A stretch of 64,000 nt of DNA from Cryobacterium sp. PH31-O1. GTDB taxonomy: Bacteria > Actinomycetota > Actinomycetes > Actinomycetales > Microbacteriaceae. Both the position numbers and the translations under genes were made by a program. The DNA lies in contig NZ_JASITB010000002.1 of the NCBI RefSeq assembly GCF_030063455.1, positions 372,001-436,000 on the forward strand. The letters are read 5' to 3'. This document shows positions 44,293 through 54,139 of the stretch, one piece after another (position 1 is the stretch's first letter; every line of letters begins with the position of its first letter). The notes under the pieces are model-generated. The model saw nothing but the letters and a program-made list of their open reading frames with translations. It did no database searches and was not told where the DNA came from.

Positions 44293-45627
44293 TCAATCAC
44301 TGAAGGCTGCTCGGATCAGCTCGGTAATGTTCAACGGCTTCGCGACAGGAACGGTCAACTCTCCACTGAACACCCGGTGATGACCTCTTGCTGTTAACTC
44401 CCAGGACCCATTGACCTCGGTCATGCCTGGCCGTCGCAGAGCCAGGACCAAGTGTTCACCGTCCGACGACCACGTGCGCCGAGGTCGCAGATCTCCAACG
44501 TCTAGGTCGATAGTCACCGATCCGGAGTTCCTGAAGGTCGTGGAGCTTGGAAGGGACGGGAAATATGTTTCCTCTGTCGCGTATCGAAGCGAGCGAATGT
44601 CGATGCCAGTGGAAAGCGGAACCGGTCCCCAACGGCGCGGCGGGTCTGGCAGACGATCGGAGATGCCAAACGTCGCAGAATCGCGCCACTGCAGTGCATC
44701 GACGTCGCCTTCGAGGTGGATTCTCACAGCGACGTCTTGCAGGAATTGATCACTCTCATTAATGATCTGGAAGACCGTGGGATCGAGCACTCCAGCAGCT
44801 TCGGCGTCAACCGCGTCCGTCCATCGTTCTCGGGTCTTAAGTATCCAGGAATCCAGCTCGCGACCGTATTGCTCTCGCGTCCGAACCTCCGGTTTGGATC
44901 CAATCATCGAGACCGCCTGTCCGAGGTAGGCGCCCAAGATGCTTGCACCGTGAGCGACAGCAGCGTCGTATGCAGCCCAGTGATGGGCTGTCACGTCGGT
45001 GATTCGCCATTCCAACGTTCGCGCGTGGTCGTCGACAATCAAAGTCGCATCGCCCACGGGGCTAACACGGATGTCCACGACCGGCTCGCCAGAGCTCGCC
45101 CGGGCGACAAGCAGGTCGAATTCTTGCCCAGTAGCGATGCGGGTCTCTCCATCGCCCCGGAAATAGATCGCGCCGTCGGCGATGCCTTCGCCGTTCTTAT
45201 AACAAGCAAAGATCGGATCGCCTTCTCTCGGCGGGGCTACGATTACCAATAGAATTTCATTCCCGCCTGTTACTGGAACTCGGAGAATGTCCCACGCCGG
45301 TCCACGGACCGACAGATATGGCTGGAGACCGCGGCTGAGCTCCAACATCTCTATGGGCAAGTTGCCTGTCGCTCCATCGGCACCGACGCCGATGACCATG
45401 ATGGCGTGGCCCTCAAATGCTCGTGCTGAAGTAACGGGGAGCCTGTTCGCTGCTCCAAGAATGAATTTCGCCAGTTTCGCTTGACCAACCTTACTCCTCA
45501 GGTCGACGAGACTCTTAAACTCGAGGTAGTGGCGCTCCGCAGTATCCCCGAGCTTGACCGCAGCTTCCACGAGTTGGCGCGCGGACACCTCGCCAGTGGG
45601 AACACGACTGATATCAAGGCCGGTCAT
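44293..45627 (-). CDS. AlbA_2 (Schlafen-like) domain protein
   Basis: This 444-aa protein has an N-terminal AlbA_2 domain (about residues 15-170) with ERHYLEFKSLVDLRSKVG, the E-(x)n-EFK pattern, and the later GAIYFRGDGETRIAT segment. The rest is unrecognised; it has an alpha-helical middle (AYDAAVAHGASILGAYLGQA) and a C-terminal beta-rich part. Such proteins often accompany restriction systems and transcription regulators. It is in the same direction as hsdR, 140 bp downstream, and could be a fifth gene of that operon. Confidence 0.72.
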   Translation of the reverse strand: MTGLDISRVPTGEVSARQLVEAAVKLGDTAERHYLEFKSLVDLRSKVGQAKLAKFILGAANRLPVTSARAFEGHAIMVIGVGADGATGNLPIEMLELSRGLQPYLSVRGPAWDILRVPVTGGNEILLVIVAPPREGDPIFACYKNGEGIADGAIYFRGDGETRIATGQEFDLLVARASSGEPVVDIRVSPVGDATLIVDDHARTLEWRITDVTAHHWAAYDAAVAHGASILGAYLGQAVSMIGSKPEVRTREQYGRELDSWILKTRERWTDAVDAEAAGVLDPTVFQIINESDQFLQDVAVRIHLEGDVDALQWRDSATFGISDRLPDPPRRWGPVPLSTGIDIRSLRYATEETYFPSLPSSTTFRNSGSVTIDLDVGDLRPRRTWSSDGEHLVLALRRPGMTEVNGSWELTARGHHRVFSGELTVPVAKPLNITELIRAAFSD

Positions 45628-45767
45628 TCAACGTCCAATCTTTGTTCATCCGCGCGACCGAAGCGAATACCAGCATTCGCATCGTCGCAGGGCACATATT
45701 TCCCGCTGGGAAGACCTTGGACTGCCACCGTTGCGCCTCCATGCCTCATCCGCCTTCCTGTTGGCCA

Positions 45768-48700
45768 CTAAGCACGCTCGCCCGCGAACCGTAGCGCCAT
45801 CGACTCCATTTGCTCCATCACCAGCTTGATCGCGGAGGGCTGCTGGTCGGGCGGATAGCCGTTCACCACGAGCAACCGCTTGATCGACGAGCGCAGCTTG
45901 GCACGCACATCGTCGCGCACGGTCCAGTCGGTGCGCACGTCGCGGCGCATCACCTGCACGAGCCCGCGCGCGATGTCGGCCAGTTTGCCCTCGCCTTGCA
46001 GATCCACGGCGGACTCGTTCTGCGCCACCGCGTCGTAGAACGCGAGCTCATCACTCGTCAGTGCCGGCTTGAAGTGCGAACCTCGCTGCGACTCGGCGGC
46101 GACTTCCCGGGACATCTCCACGAGTGCGGCGATCACCTCGGCCGAGGTCAGCTGCTGATTGGTGTACTTGTTCATCAGTTCGGTGATGCGTTCCGAGAAC
46201 GCGCGTTGCCGCACCATGTTGTTGCGAGTGGATGCCACGGCCTCCTCGGTCAGCAACTTACGCAACGCTTCAATCGCCAGATGCGGGTTGCGCGCCTGCT
46301 GAGTCTTGGACACGAACTCCGGTGTCAGATCGCTCAGCGACGGCCTGGGCATCCCGGCCGCCTCATAGATGTCGAGCACCTCACCCGACGACGTCGCGGA
46401 CATGATCAGCTCCCCCAGAAGGCGCTGGATCTCATCGGGGATGGGCTCGCCGCGGGATTGCCGGTCGAGGGCATCAGCTTTGGCCATCCACACCCGGATC
46501 TCTTCGTAGATCTGCACCTCGGGGCGCAGCACAGCCAGGTTTTGCGACCCCGAACACAACGCCCAGGCCCGCGACAGCTGCCCCGAATACCGGCGATACT
46601 TCACCCCGAGAGGCTCTTCACCCTCCACGATCTGGTTGCCGGACGTGCCGGGGGCCCGCAGGTAGTTCACGGCCCCGGTCACCGCGTTCAGGTACGCCTT
46701 CTGACCGCCCTTATGCAGCACGGCCTTCCAGTCGTAGCCGGCCAGCAGCCCACGCAGGGTTTCGACGAGCGTCTCGGTAAGCGCGACCACCTCAGCGATG
46801 TTGCGGCCGAGCGGCTTGCCGGTCTGGTCATCCGCTGTATATTCGGCGAGCGCCTTGGCCAGGTTCTCGGCGAGCGGCGCGTAGGCCACGAGCAGTCCGT
46901 CTTCTTTGCCGCGAAAGGTGCGGTTGACCCGCGCGAGCGTCTGCATGAGCAGCGCTCCCTTCAGCGGGCGGTCGAGATAGAGCGTGTGCAAGGGCGGCGA
47001 GTCGAAGCCGGTGAGCATCATGTCTTTCACGATCACGAGCTCGAGCGGGTCGTCGACGTTCTTGAGCCGGGCCTTGATCACATCGTTCTGCGAGGTGCGC
47101 CGCACATGGTTCGACACCGGCGGCTGATCCGTCGCATCCCCCGAATACACCACCTTGATGACGCCTTGGTCGAGCGCGTCCGAATGCCATTCGGGCCGCA
47201 ACGCCACAATCGCCTCGTAGAGCAGCGCGCAGATCTCGCGGGTTCCACCCACGATCATGGCCTTGCCCGGGGCGTCGATGAACTTGATCATGCGGCTGCG
47301 CCGGTTCTCCCAGTGCGCCACGATATCCAGAGCGAGCGCGGCGATGCGCTCGGGAGCCCCATAGACCGCGTTGACCACGGCCACGCTCTGCTCGATGCGG
47401 GCGCGCTCAGTTTCGTCGAGTCCCTGGGTGGCGTCGTCGGCCGCGTCGTCGAGCATCTCTTCCGTGACATCCGCTGCGAGCGACACCTTGATCAGCCGGG
47501 GCTCGAAGTACACCGGCACGGTCGCGCCGTCGTCGACCGCACGGCTGAGGTCGTACACGTCGATGTAGTCGCCGAACACGTCTTGCGTGTTGCGATCGTC
47601 GAAGGAGATGGGCGTGCCGGTGAACGCGATCAGCGTCGCGTGCGGCAGGGCATCGCGCAGGTGGCGGGCATACCCGTCGAGGTCGTCGTAGTGGCTGCGA
47701 TGCGCCTCATCGACGATCACGATGATATTGCGCCGGTCCGACAGAAGCGGATGCTCCATCCCGGCATCCTTCTCCGCCTTGCTGATTCCAAATTTCTGCA
47801 GCGTCGTGAAGAAGATACCGCCGGTATTGCGCTCACTCAGCTTCTGCCGCAGGTCGGAACGTCGGAGGATCTGCTCCGGCTTGCCCGGCAGCAGCAGGCT
47901 GCGATCGAACGAGGAGAACAGCTGCCCGTCGAGCTCCTTGCGGTCGGTGATCACGACCACGGTCGGGTTTTTCAGCTGGGGGTGCAGCGTGACGAGGTTA
48001 GTGTAAAGCTCCATCTCCATGGACTTGCCCGACCCCTGCGTGTGCCAGACCACCCCGGCCTTTCCGTTGCTCGCCACGGCCTGCACGGTGCTCGCGACCG
48101 CCTTGTTCACCGCGAAGAACTGGTGAGGCTTGGCGATGCGCTTGGTGAGACCGTCGTCGCCCTCATCGAACGCGGTGAAATAGGTCAGCAGCTGCAGAAA
48201 CCGCTCCTGGTTGTACAGACCGGCCAGGGCGGTGTCGAGGCCGGTGACCGCGTCGCCGTCGACCGTCGTCGAGTCCGGCGGCACCGGCACACCCTGTTCG
48301 TCGACGTTCCACGGTGAAAAGTGGTTGAGCGGAGTGAACGGCGTGCCATACGACGCCGACTGCCCATCGGAGGCGAGGGTAAACACGCAGAACCGAAACG
48401 CCAGCGGAAACTCGCGCAGGTACGTCTGAAGCTGGGCGTGCGCGGCGGCAACGGTGGCCCGCTCACTACCCGCCTTCTTCAGCTCGATGATGCTCACCGG
48501 CATGCCGTTGCAGTACAGCACGATGTCGAACCGGCGCAGATGGTCGCCCTGGCGCAGCGTCACCTGGTTCACGGCCAGCCAGTCATTCTGCGCCGGGTCA
48601 GAACTGATCAAACGGATACTGGGACTCGCCTCAGCCCCGCTGGCATCGAGGTAGCTGAACGGAAAGCCGTGCACGAAGTACTCGTGCATGCGCTGGTTTT

Positions 48701-48968
48701 CGGTGATCGCGTCCATCGACTTCGGCGCGGTCAGCTCAGCGAGGGCCTGACGCAGATACTCCACCGGTACAGCCGGGTTGAGGTTGCGCAGAGCCTCGAG
48801 CAAGCGCGGGCGGATGAGCAGCTCGCTCCACGACTCGCGCTCCCCCGTGCCCGGCGCGATCGTCTCCCCGTGCATCGGAAACCAGCCGAGCGGCTCCCCC
48901 AGCTGGTCGAGCGCGAAGTCCTCCCACGCCGCTTCGGACAATCCTTGCGGTGTCGATGTGATCGTCAT
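45768..48968 (-). CDS. hsdR: Type I restriction enzyme, R subunit (HsdR)
   Basis: This 1066-aa translocase and endonuclease subunit has an N-terminal nuclease domain with the PD-(D/E)xK elements RRFDIVLYCNGMPVSIIELK near residue 150. The SF2 helicase domain has motif I VVWHTQGSGKSMEM near 305, DEAH box VIVDEAHRSHYD near 410, LIAFTGTPI near 445 and motif VI MQTLARVNRTFRG near 685. The C-terminal helical part joins the HsdM/HsdS core. With HsdM and HsdS it cuts DNA lacking the methylated target. It is complete, with no frameshift. Confidence 0.96.
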   Translation of the reverse strand: MTITSTPQGLSEAAWEDFALDQLGEPLGWFPMHGETIAPGTGERESWSELLIRPRLLEALRNLNPAVPVEYLRQALAELTAPKSMDAITENQRMHEYFVHGFPFSYLDASGAEASPSIRLISSDPAQNDWLAVNQVTLRQGDHLRRFDIVLYCNGMPVSIIELKKAGSERATVAAAHAQLQTYLREFPLAFRFCVFTLASDGQSASYGTPFTPLNHFSPWNVDEQGVPVPPDSTTVDGDAVTGLDTALAGLYNQERFLQLLTYFTAFDEGDDGLTKRIAKPHQFFAVNKAVASTVQAVASNGKAGVVWHTQGSGKSMEMELYTNLVTLHPQLKNPTVVVITDRKELDGQLFSSFDRSLLLPGKPEQILRRSDLRQKLSERNTGGIFFTTLQKFGISKAEKDAGMEHPLLSDRRNIIVIVDEAHRSHYDDLDGYARHLRDALPHATLIAFTGTPISFDDRNTQDVFGDYIDVYDLSRAVDDGATVPVYFEPRLIKVSLAADVTEEMLDDAADDATQGLDETERARIEQSVAVVNAVYGAPERIAALALDIVAHWENRRSRMIKFIDAPGKAMIVGGTREICALLYEAIVALRPEWHSDALDQGVIKVVYSGDATDQPPVSNHVRRTSQNDVIKARLKNVDDPLELVIVKDMMLTGFDSPPLHTLYLDRPLKGALLMQTLARVNRTFRGKEDGLLVAYAPLAENLAKALAEYTADDQTGKPLGRNIAEVVALTETLVETLRGLLAGYDWKAVLHKGGQKAYLNAVTGAVNYLRAPGTSGNQIVEGEEPLGVKYRRYSGQLSRAWALCSGSQNLAVLRPEVQIYEEIRVWMAKADALDRQSRGEPIPDEIQRLLGELIMSATSSGEVLDIYEAAGMPRPSLSDLTPEFVSKTQQARNPHLAIEALRKLLTEEAVASTRNNMVRQRAFSERITELMNKYTNQQLTSAEVIAALVEMSREVAAESQRGSHFKPALTSDELAFYDAVAQNESAVDLQGEGKLADIARGLVQVMRRDVRTDWTVRDDVRAKLRSSIKRLLVVNGYPPDQQPSAIKLVMEQMESMALRFAGERA

Positions 48969-49025
48969 TGCCTATCCCCTCAATACTTTGACGCTGGAAA
49001 AGTTAGTTGCTCCTTGCGGCGAGTA

Positions 49026-50231
49026 TCACAGCACGCCCGCCAGTGACTTCTCGGCGTCTCTGACGCGCAGCTTGCCCGACATGAGCTGCGGGAGGAGGGC
49101 ATCGCGGATCCCAACAAGCATTTCATTCTCAGTCAGAACTGCATCCTCAGTTCGCGAGAGTTCCGAAAGCCGCTCACCTAACAGATCCTGAAGTTCACGA
49201 GTAGGTAAGAGGACGTGAAGATTACCGAGGTCGACCCGTGAAAGTTCCGTTTGCCCAGTACTTCCCTCCCCGAGTTCTTCGATTGTTGGCTGAGCTCTCA
49301 TGAGGCCGTAACCAGCTGTGACAGGGTTTGTCACGCTGGCATCAAACCGAACAATAGAGATGTGTGAGTCTGTCGTTACTCGTTCGTCCCGGGTCCACCG
49401 GGCAACTCGGCCCAAAGTTCCTTGACCGGTCGAATTCACCAGGACATCGTTCAGAACGAGCATCTTGTCCCGAAGTACTTTAGATTCCAAAGTGCGTCGG
49501 GATGGTGACAGCAGTACCCTTTGATCCCGCACGCACTTCTGGTTCAAAATTACGGTTGTCCCCTCGGAGGCCTCAGAATATGCAGGCGTTATGCCCCGTG
49601 AAACTAGGGTGGTGATGTCTGACAGTAATAATTCAACTGCCCCCTTTTGGAGTGCCTCCTCGAAAATCGCCCTGGAAAATGTTGCTGAAGTCGCTGCAAT
49701 CCGAGAATTGGTCGCAATCTTGTCCTCGATCGCACCTAGCACCTCCACGATCGCCGTTTGGACATCCACGGGAGGTAGGGAAATTGCAATGTCTTTGATT
49801 CGACCCAACGCGAGCTTTGGTTGAGTAGATCCCACAGTCTGCTCTCGAATCGCGTGCTGGCCAGAGTCAGACGCTAAGAAGTATCGGAGAAATGTCGAAC
49901 TTAAATTTGGGTTAGAGGCGACGAGTCTTGCCGCATTCTCAGTTAGAAACGCCCCATCTAGCGATCGCAGAATTGGTGCGACTACCCCGACTGTGCCAAC
50001 AATCGAAATGAACACATCGCCCGTAGCGACGCGATATCTGTCAATAAACGGCTGAGTTTCTTCCGGGACGAAGGCAAGATTGGCTTCGACAACATTCCCT
50101 TCGTTGATATCAACAATCCGAATGTAAGGAGCACCGTTATCGCTCCCCTGAAGTGCGTGGCCTTTCGGAAGACGTTTCCCGCCCTTGACTTCGATTAGGT
50201 CTCCGAGCCGAACAGAGGGCCAACCGCTCAC
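49026..50231 (-). CDS. hsdS: Type I restriction enzyme, specificity subunit (HsdS)
   Basis: This 401-aa protein has two target-recognition domains. The first starts SGWPSVRLGDLIEVKGGKRL and ends with the conserved helix region ALGRIKDIAISLPPVDVQTA. The second ends in DLGNLHVLLPTRELQDLLGE. Base composition is clearly lower in GC than hsdM and hsdR, as is common for exchanged specificity genes. It overlaps hsdM by four bases. The recognition sequence cannot be read from the protein. Confidence 0.93.
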   Translation of the reverse strand: MSGWPSVRLGDLIEVKGGKRLPKGHALQGSDNGAPYIRIVDINEGNVVEANLAFVPEETQPFIDRYRVATGDVFISIVGTVGVVAPILRSLDGAFLTENAARLVASNPNLSSTFLRYFLASDSGQHAIREQTVGSTQPKLALGRIKDIAISLPPVDVQTAIVEVLGAIEDKIATNSRIAATSATFSRAIFEEALQKGAVELLLSDITTLVSRGITPAYSEASEGTTVILNQKCVRDQRVLLSPSRRTLESKVLRDKMLVLNDVLVNSTGQGTLGRVARWTRDERVTTDSHISIVRFDASVTNPVTAGYGLMRAQPTIEELGEGSTGQTELSRVDLGNLHVLLPTRELQDLLGERLSELSRTEDAVLTENEMLVGIRDALLPQLMSGKLRVRDAEKSLAGVL

Positions 50232-51880
50232 GAGACTCGCCCCAGTTGCTCGCGCACGACCGCCGCAAGGCGCTCGGACTCGTCGAACTGGGCGAAGAGC
50301 TCGGCGCTCAGCCGGGCGATCTTTTCGTTGATCGGCTCGGCATCCTCTTCGGCCTCGGCGGCACCGACATAGCGCCCGGGGGTGAGCGCGTAGTCCGCGG
50401 CCTTGATCTCGGCGAGCGACGCAGAGTAGGCGAAGCCGGGCTCGTCTGCGTAGACGAGCGAAGCATCCGTGGTCTCGACAGGCTCGAGCAGCGAGTTGGG
50501 CTCGACCGACGTGTGCGTGCCGCGCCAGGCGTGGTAAGTGCCGGTGATCTTGGCGACGTCGTCGTCGCTGAGAGCGCGCTCGGCACGGTCGACCATGGTA
50601 CCGAGGTTACGGGCGTCGATAAAGAGCACCTGGCCCGTGCGGTCGATCGAGCCCTTCTCCCCCGCCGTTTTGTCCTTGGCGAAGAACCAGGTGCAGACCG
50701 GGATTCCGGTACTGCGGAACAGCTGCGTGGGCAGGGCGACCATGCAGGTGACGAGATCGGCCTCCACGAGCTGGGCGCGGATCTCTCCCTCACCTCCGCT
50801 GTTGGACGACATCGAGCCGTTGGCCATGACAACGCCAGCGCTGCCGACGGGGTTGAGCTTGGAGATGATGTGCTGGATCCAGGCGTAGTTGGCGTTGCCT
50901 GCGGGTGGCACGCCGTAGCGCCAGCGAGGATCCTGTTCGTTGCGGGCCCAGTCCTTGATGTTGAACGGCGGGTTGGCGAGGATGTAGTCGGCCTGCATGT
51001 CGGGGTGCTGGTCGCGGGCGAAGGTGTCGCCCCAGCGGCTAGCAAGGTTACCGTTGAGCCCGTGGATGGCGAGGTTCATCTTGGCCATGCGCCAGGTGCG
51101 CTCGTTGAGCTCCTGGCCAAACACCGAGAGCTCCGAGCCCTCCTTGTGATGGTTTTCGAGAAACTTCTCTGCCTGCACGAACATGCCCCCCGACCCGCAG
51201 CACGGGTCGTAGACGCGGCCGCGGGTGGGTTCGAGCATCTCTACCAGTACGCGCACGACGCCGGCCGGGGTGTAGAACTCGCCGCCGCGCTTACCCTCGG
51301 CCTTGGCGAACTTCTCCAGAAAGTATTCGTAGACCTCGCCGAGCAAGTCGCGGGCCTTGGTCGACCCCTCGCCGGTGAACCGGGCGGAGTTGAACAGGTC
51401 GAGCAGTTCGCCGAGGCGACGCTGGTCGACGCCGTCACGGTTGTAGATGCGCGGCAGCGTGGCGGCAAGGGTGGGGTTGGCGACCATAATGAGGTCCATG
51501 GCCTCGTCGATGAGCTGGCCCACCTGCTTAAACGGTTCGCCGACCGCACCTGGGATGCCCTTGGCGTTTTCGGCGATGAACGTCCAGCGCGCGGCGGCCG
51601 GCACCCAGAACACCCGGCGGCCGGTGTATTCGTCGACGTCGTCGATGAGCTGGCCGATCTGGTCCTCGTCGAGGCCGTCCGCGGTGAGCTCGGTGCGAAT
51701 CTGCTCGCGCCGCTCGTCGAAGGAGTCGCTCACGTACTTAAGAAACACCAGGCCGAGGATGACGTCTTTGTACTGCGAGGCGTCCATGGAGCCGCGCAGC
51801 TTGTCGGCGGCCTTCCACAGGGTGTCCTTCAGTTCTTTCATGGTCGACGGCAGGGCCGCGGCTTTGGTCTTCGGTGCCAC
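50228..51880 (-). CDS. hsdM: Type I restriction enzyme, methylase subunit (HsdM)
   Basis: This 550-aa adenine-N6 methyltransferase has the HsdM N-terminal helical domain (LWKAADKLRGSMDASQYKDV). Motif I is VYDPCCGSGGMFVQAEKF near residue 215 and motif IV is DYILANPPFNIKDWARN near 310. A C-terminal helical tail ends it. The GTG start overlaps the preceding stop by one base (TAGTG). It modifies the target with HsdS and forms the restriction complex with HsdR. Confidence 0.96.
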   Translation of the reverse strand: MAPKTKAAALPSTMKELKDTLWKAADKLRGSMDASQYKDVILGLVFLKYVSDSFDERREQIRTELTADGLDEDQIGQLIDDVDEYTGRRVFWVPAAARWTFIAENAKGIPGAVGEPFKQVGQLIDEAMDLIMVANPTLAATLPRIYNRDGVDQRRLGELLDLFNSARFTGEGSTKARDLLGEVYEYFLEKFAKAEGKRGGEFYTPAGVVRVLVEMLEPTRGRVYDPCCGSGGMFVQAEKFLENHHKEGSELSVFGQELNERTWRMAKMNLAIHGLNGNLASRWGDTFARDQHPDMQADYILANPPFNIKDWARNEQDPRWRYGVPPAGNANYAWIQHIISKLNPVGSAGVVMANGSMSSNSGGEGEIRAQLVEADLVTCMVALPTQLFRSTGIPVCTWFFAKDKTAGEKGSIDRTGQVLFIDARNLGTMVDRAERALSDDDVAKITGTYHAWRGTHTSVEPNSLLEPVETTDASLVYADEPGFAYSASLAEIKAADYALTPGRYVGAAEAEEDAEPINEKIARLSAELFAQFDESERLAAVVREQLGRVS

Positions 51881-53907
51881 TAGGTGGTTCCTTTCAATGG
51901 TGCGTCAGAAGCAAGGGTGATGGTGCCAGCGGTGACACCGGCCATGAGCAAATCGGTGAGCTCATCGAGCTGCCCCAGCCGATCGCGCGCCTGCTTCTGT
52001 TCCCACCGTAGCGAGGTGACAGCTTCCGCGAGCGCTTGCCGCTGGTTCGGGGCCACATGGCGTGCTTTCCAGGCCCGCCAGCGGCGATGCCCCGGAGGCA
52101 GCGCGGCGATGTCGGCGGCGAGTACCTCGGCGAGGAGTCCGTTGGGGTCGGCTCGGTCGATGCGCAGAATGCGGGCCGGAAACAGCACCACGGAGGTGCC
52201 CTCGGTATCGACGAGAGCTGCGGGCTTCGGTGAGGTGCAGAACACAACGTCGCCCGGCTCGGTCACCCGCCCCGACACATAGTCAACGGCGAACCGGAGG
52301 CGGTCGATGCTGCGGTGGCCGAGCTCCGTGGGGTTCGCGATCTCGGCCGGGCCAATCAAACGGATGCCGGCGGCATCCGCTTCACCCTCGATTACGTCTG
52401 CTGCGGCGATGCGATTGCCGGCAACGTAGTGCAGGTGCCCGTCAGCGAGCAGCTCGTGCACGGTCACCGTGGCGGCTGCGTCGCTCCGCGGCGCGGGCTG
52501 CACCGCCAGGTCCACGTGGAGAACGGCGGTGAGCCGGTCGATGTCGACGGCGAGCGACGCCGCCGACTGCTCGAGTGGGACGGCCACGGTGTTCACCCCG
52601 GCGACCAGGGGCCGGCGGCTGGCGAGCAGCGTGCGGGTGAGTGCGAGTCGGGCGAAGCGAAATGAGTGCGCGCGCACGGTGCCGCGGTCGCCGAGGGAGG
52701 CGACGAGGTCGCTCACGAGGTCGTCGATCACCGCGGTGTCCAGCGGCGTGGCCACGAGGTCGGCCACCATGGCGTAGCGGTCGGCGAGGGCATGCTGGGT
52801 GTGGGCGGCGCCGATCACCCACAAGGCCTGCAGCTGCTGGGGTTTGCTGGTGAGCGTGCCGCCGGGAAGGCGCACGATGGCGCGCACCTGGCCGGAGCGC
52901 AACAGCGACGAGCGCAGCTGATCGGCTTCGGGGCTCAGCCCGATGTCGGTGAGCACGGCGGCCGGCGCCAGCACCACGGCGAGTTGCTGGTCGGTGAGCT
53001 GCAACACGATGTGGTCGATGGCTGACAGCATCTCGACCGGGGTCATGCTCGGGTGCGCTGCGGACGGGTACTGCGCGACGTGCACGGCAGCGCCATCCAC
53101 GCTGAACTCTCCGGAAGCCTGTACTGCCAGCCCGGTGCGCACGATGCCGTGCACCATCAGGCGGCGCCGTTGCAGCCGGGCGACCGGGTCGTCGTCGTTC
53201 GCGGTCAGCACCGGAAGATCGCTGGGGTGCGCTTCGTGGAGTGCCACGAGCAGGTCGCCGGCGCTTCCCGTGGGGTCGACGATGACCGAGTCGGCGGGCT
53301 GGGTGAAACGCAGCGCAGTCACGGTGTGGGTGAGCAGGTCGATGGCCGCGCGGCTGAGGGTGACGTCACCCGCGTCGGCGAGCTTGCGCTTGGTACGGTC
53401 GGTGAGCATCCTTTCGAAGGCGGGCGCTGGGCCATAGGCGGCCTCAACGAGTACGTCGACGTACCCGGCCAGGGCCACCAGACGGATGCCGAGGGCCTCG
53501 ACCTCGCGAAAGAGCAGGTCGTCGTCGGGGTCGTTTTCGTCGGCAGCGTCGAGCAACTCGGCCGCGGTGTATCCGCCGAGTGCGTGGTCACGCGCCGCGC
53601 GGAGGGCGAGCAGCGCCGTGACGCCGCGGAGGGCAATGTCGTCGAAGTCGTGGCGGGCGGCGACGGCGTAGGCGGCGGCATCCGCTGTGGCGTCGCGGTT
53701 GTTGCCGCGGCCGGTGCGTTCGAGCCAACCACCGACCTGGTCGGCGTCGAACACGTCGACATCGCGCCGGCGGCTGACCGGGGGCGGGAACGGGGTGTCG
53801 GTGCCGGCCGAGCGGCTGCGCCAGACCGAGACGACCGGGCGCTGCACGTGGGCGAGCGCGGCGATGTCGGACATGGTCATCAGCAGGCTGGTGTCGGTGA
53901 TCGTCAT
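51880..53907 (-). CDS. HTH and degenerate N6-methylase-like protein heading the type I R-M operon
   Basis: The protein has 675 residues from the ATG at 53907 (GAGAGGAA upstream). The N-terminus is a MerR/HTH-like DNA-binding domain (MTMSDIAALAHVQRPVVSVW then VDVFDADQVGGWLERTGR). A helical section and a methylase-like domain follow, with motif I VIVDPTGSAGDLLVALHEAH near residue 240. The NPPF motif IV is missing. The C-terminal part resembles an HsdS-like recognition/coiled-coil end (EVLAADIAALPPGHRRWRAW). It may regulate the operon or serve as an additional DNA-recognition subunit; catalytic methylation looks unlikely. Confidence 0.72.
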   Translation of the reverse strand: MTITDTSLLMTMSDIAALAHVQRPVVSVWRSRSAGTDTPFPPPVSRRRDVDVFDADQVGGWLERTGRGNNRDATADAAAYAVAARHDFDDIALRGVTALLALRAARDHALGGYTAAELLDAADENDPDDDLLFREVEALGIRLVALAGYVDVLVEAAYGPAPAFERMLTDRTKRKLADAGDVTLSRAAIDLLTHTVTALRFTQPADSVIVDPTGSAGDLLVALHEAHPSDLPVLTANDDDPVARLQRRRLMVHGIVRTGLAVQASGEFSVDGAAVHVAQYPSAAHPSMTPVEMLSAIDHIVLQLTDQQLAVVLAPAAVLTDIGLSPEADQLRSSLLRSGQVRAIVRLPGGTLTSKPQQLQALWVIGAAHTQHALADRYAMVADLVATPLDTAVIDDLVSDLVASLGDRGTVRAHSFRFARLALTRTLLASRRPLVAGVNTVAVPLEQSAASLAVDIDRLTAVLHVDLAVQPAPRSDAAATVTVHELLADGHLHYVAGNRIAAADVIEGEADAAGIRLIGPAEIANPTELGHRSIDRLRFAVDYVSGRVTEPGDVVFCTSPKPAALVDTEGTSVVLFPARILRIDRADPNGLLAEVLAADIAALPPGHRRWRAWKARHVAPNQRQALAEAVTSLRWEQKQARDRLGQLDELTDLLMAGVTAGTITLASDAPLKGTT

Positions 53908-53950
53908 GCGGCGTTCCTCTCGTGGTGATCTCAGCCTAGGGTCGCCCAAC

Positions 53951-54022
53951 TTTGTTGTACAAAATTGATACGTGATAACCCCTGTTATCACTCACTATGT
54001 CGCTTGGTTTGTAGCAAACCAA
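53951..54022. promoter_or_regulatory. Three inverted repeats in the promoter region of the R-M operon
   Basis: TTTGT-tgt-ACAAA (53951-53963), GTGATAAC-ccct-GTTATCAC (53972-53991) and TTGGTTTG-tag-CAAACCAA (54004-54022) stand in a row. They lie between the R-M operon and the divergent 162-aa gene. All are AT-rich, unlike the surroundings. They look like operator sites, possibly for the HTH protein encoded first in the operon. Confidence 0.6.
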
Positions 54023-54139
54023 TAGTTTGATGTCGTGCCCACCGCAGTCGGTCGGTACGGCGGGTGAGAACGGTCGTTGCCATTGGGGGGAATGATCGCC
54101 CTCACCCGCTCACTGCAGACCAGCTAGAGGAGCCACATC

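Noticed and set aside
45810..48317. Plus-strand frame of 835 codons opposite hsdR
   Set aside because: A GC-driven shadow of hsdR; the minus-strand product has all helicase motifs.
50246..51883. Plus-strand frame of 545 codons opposite hsdM
   Set aside because: A shadow of hsdM; no ribosome site and no domain.
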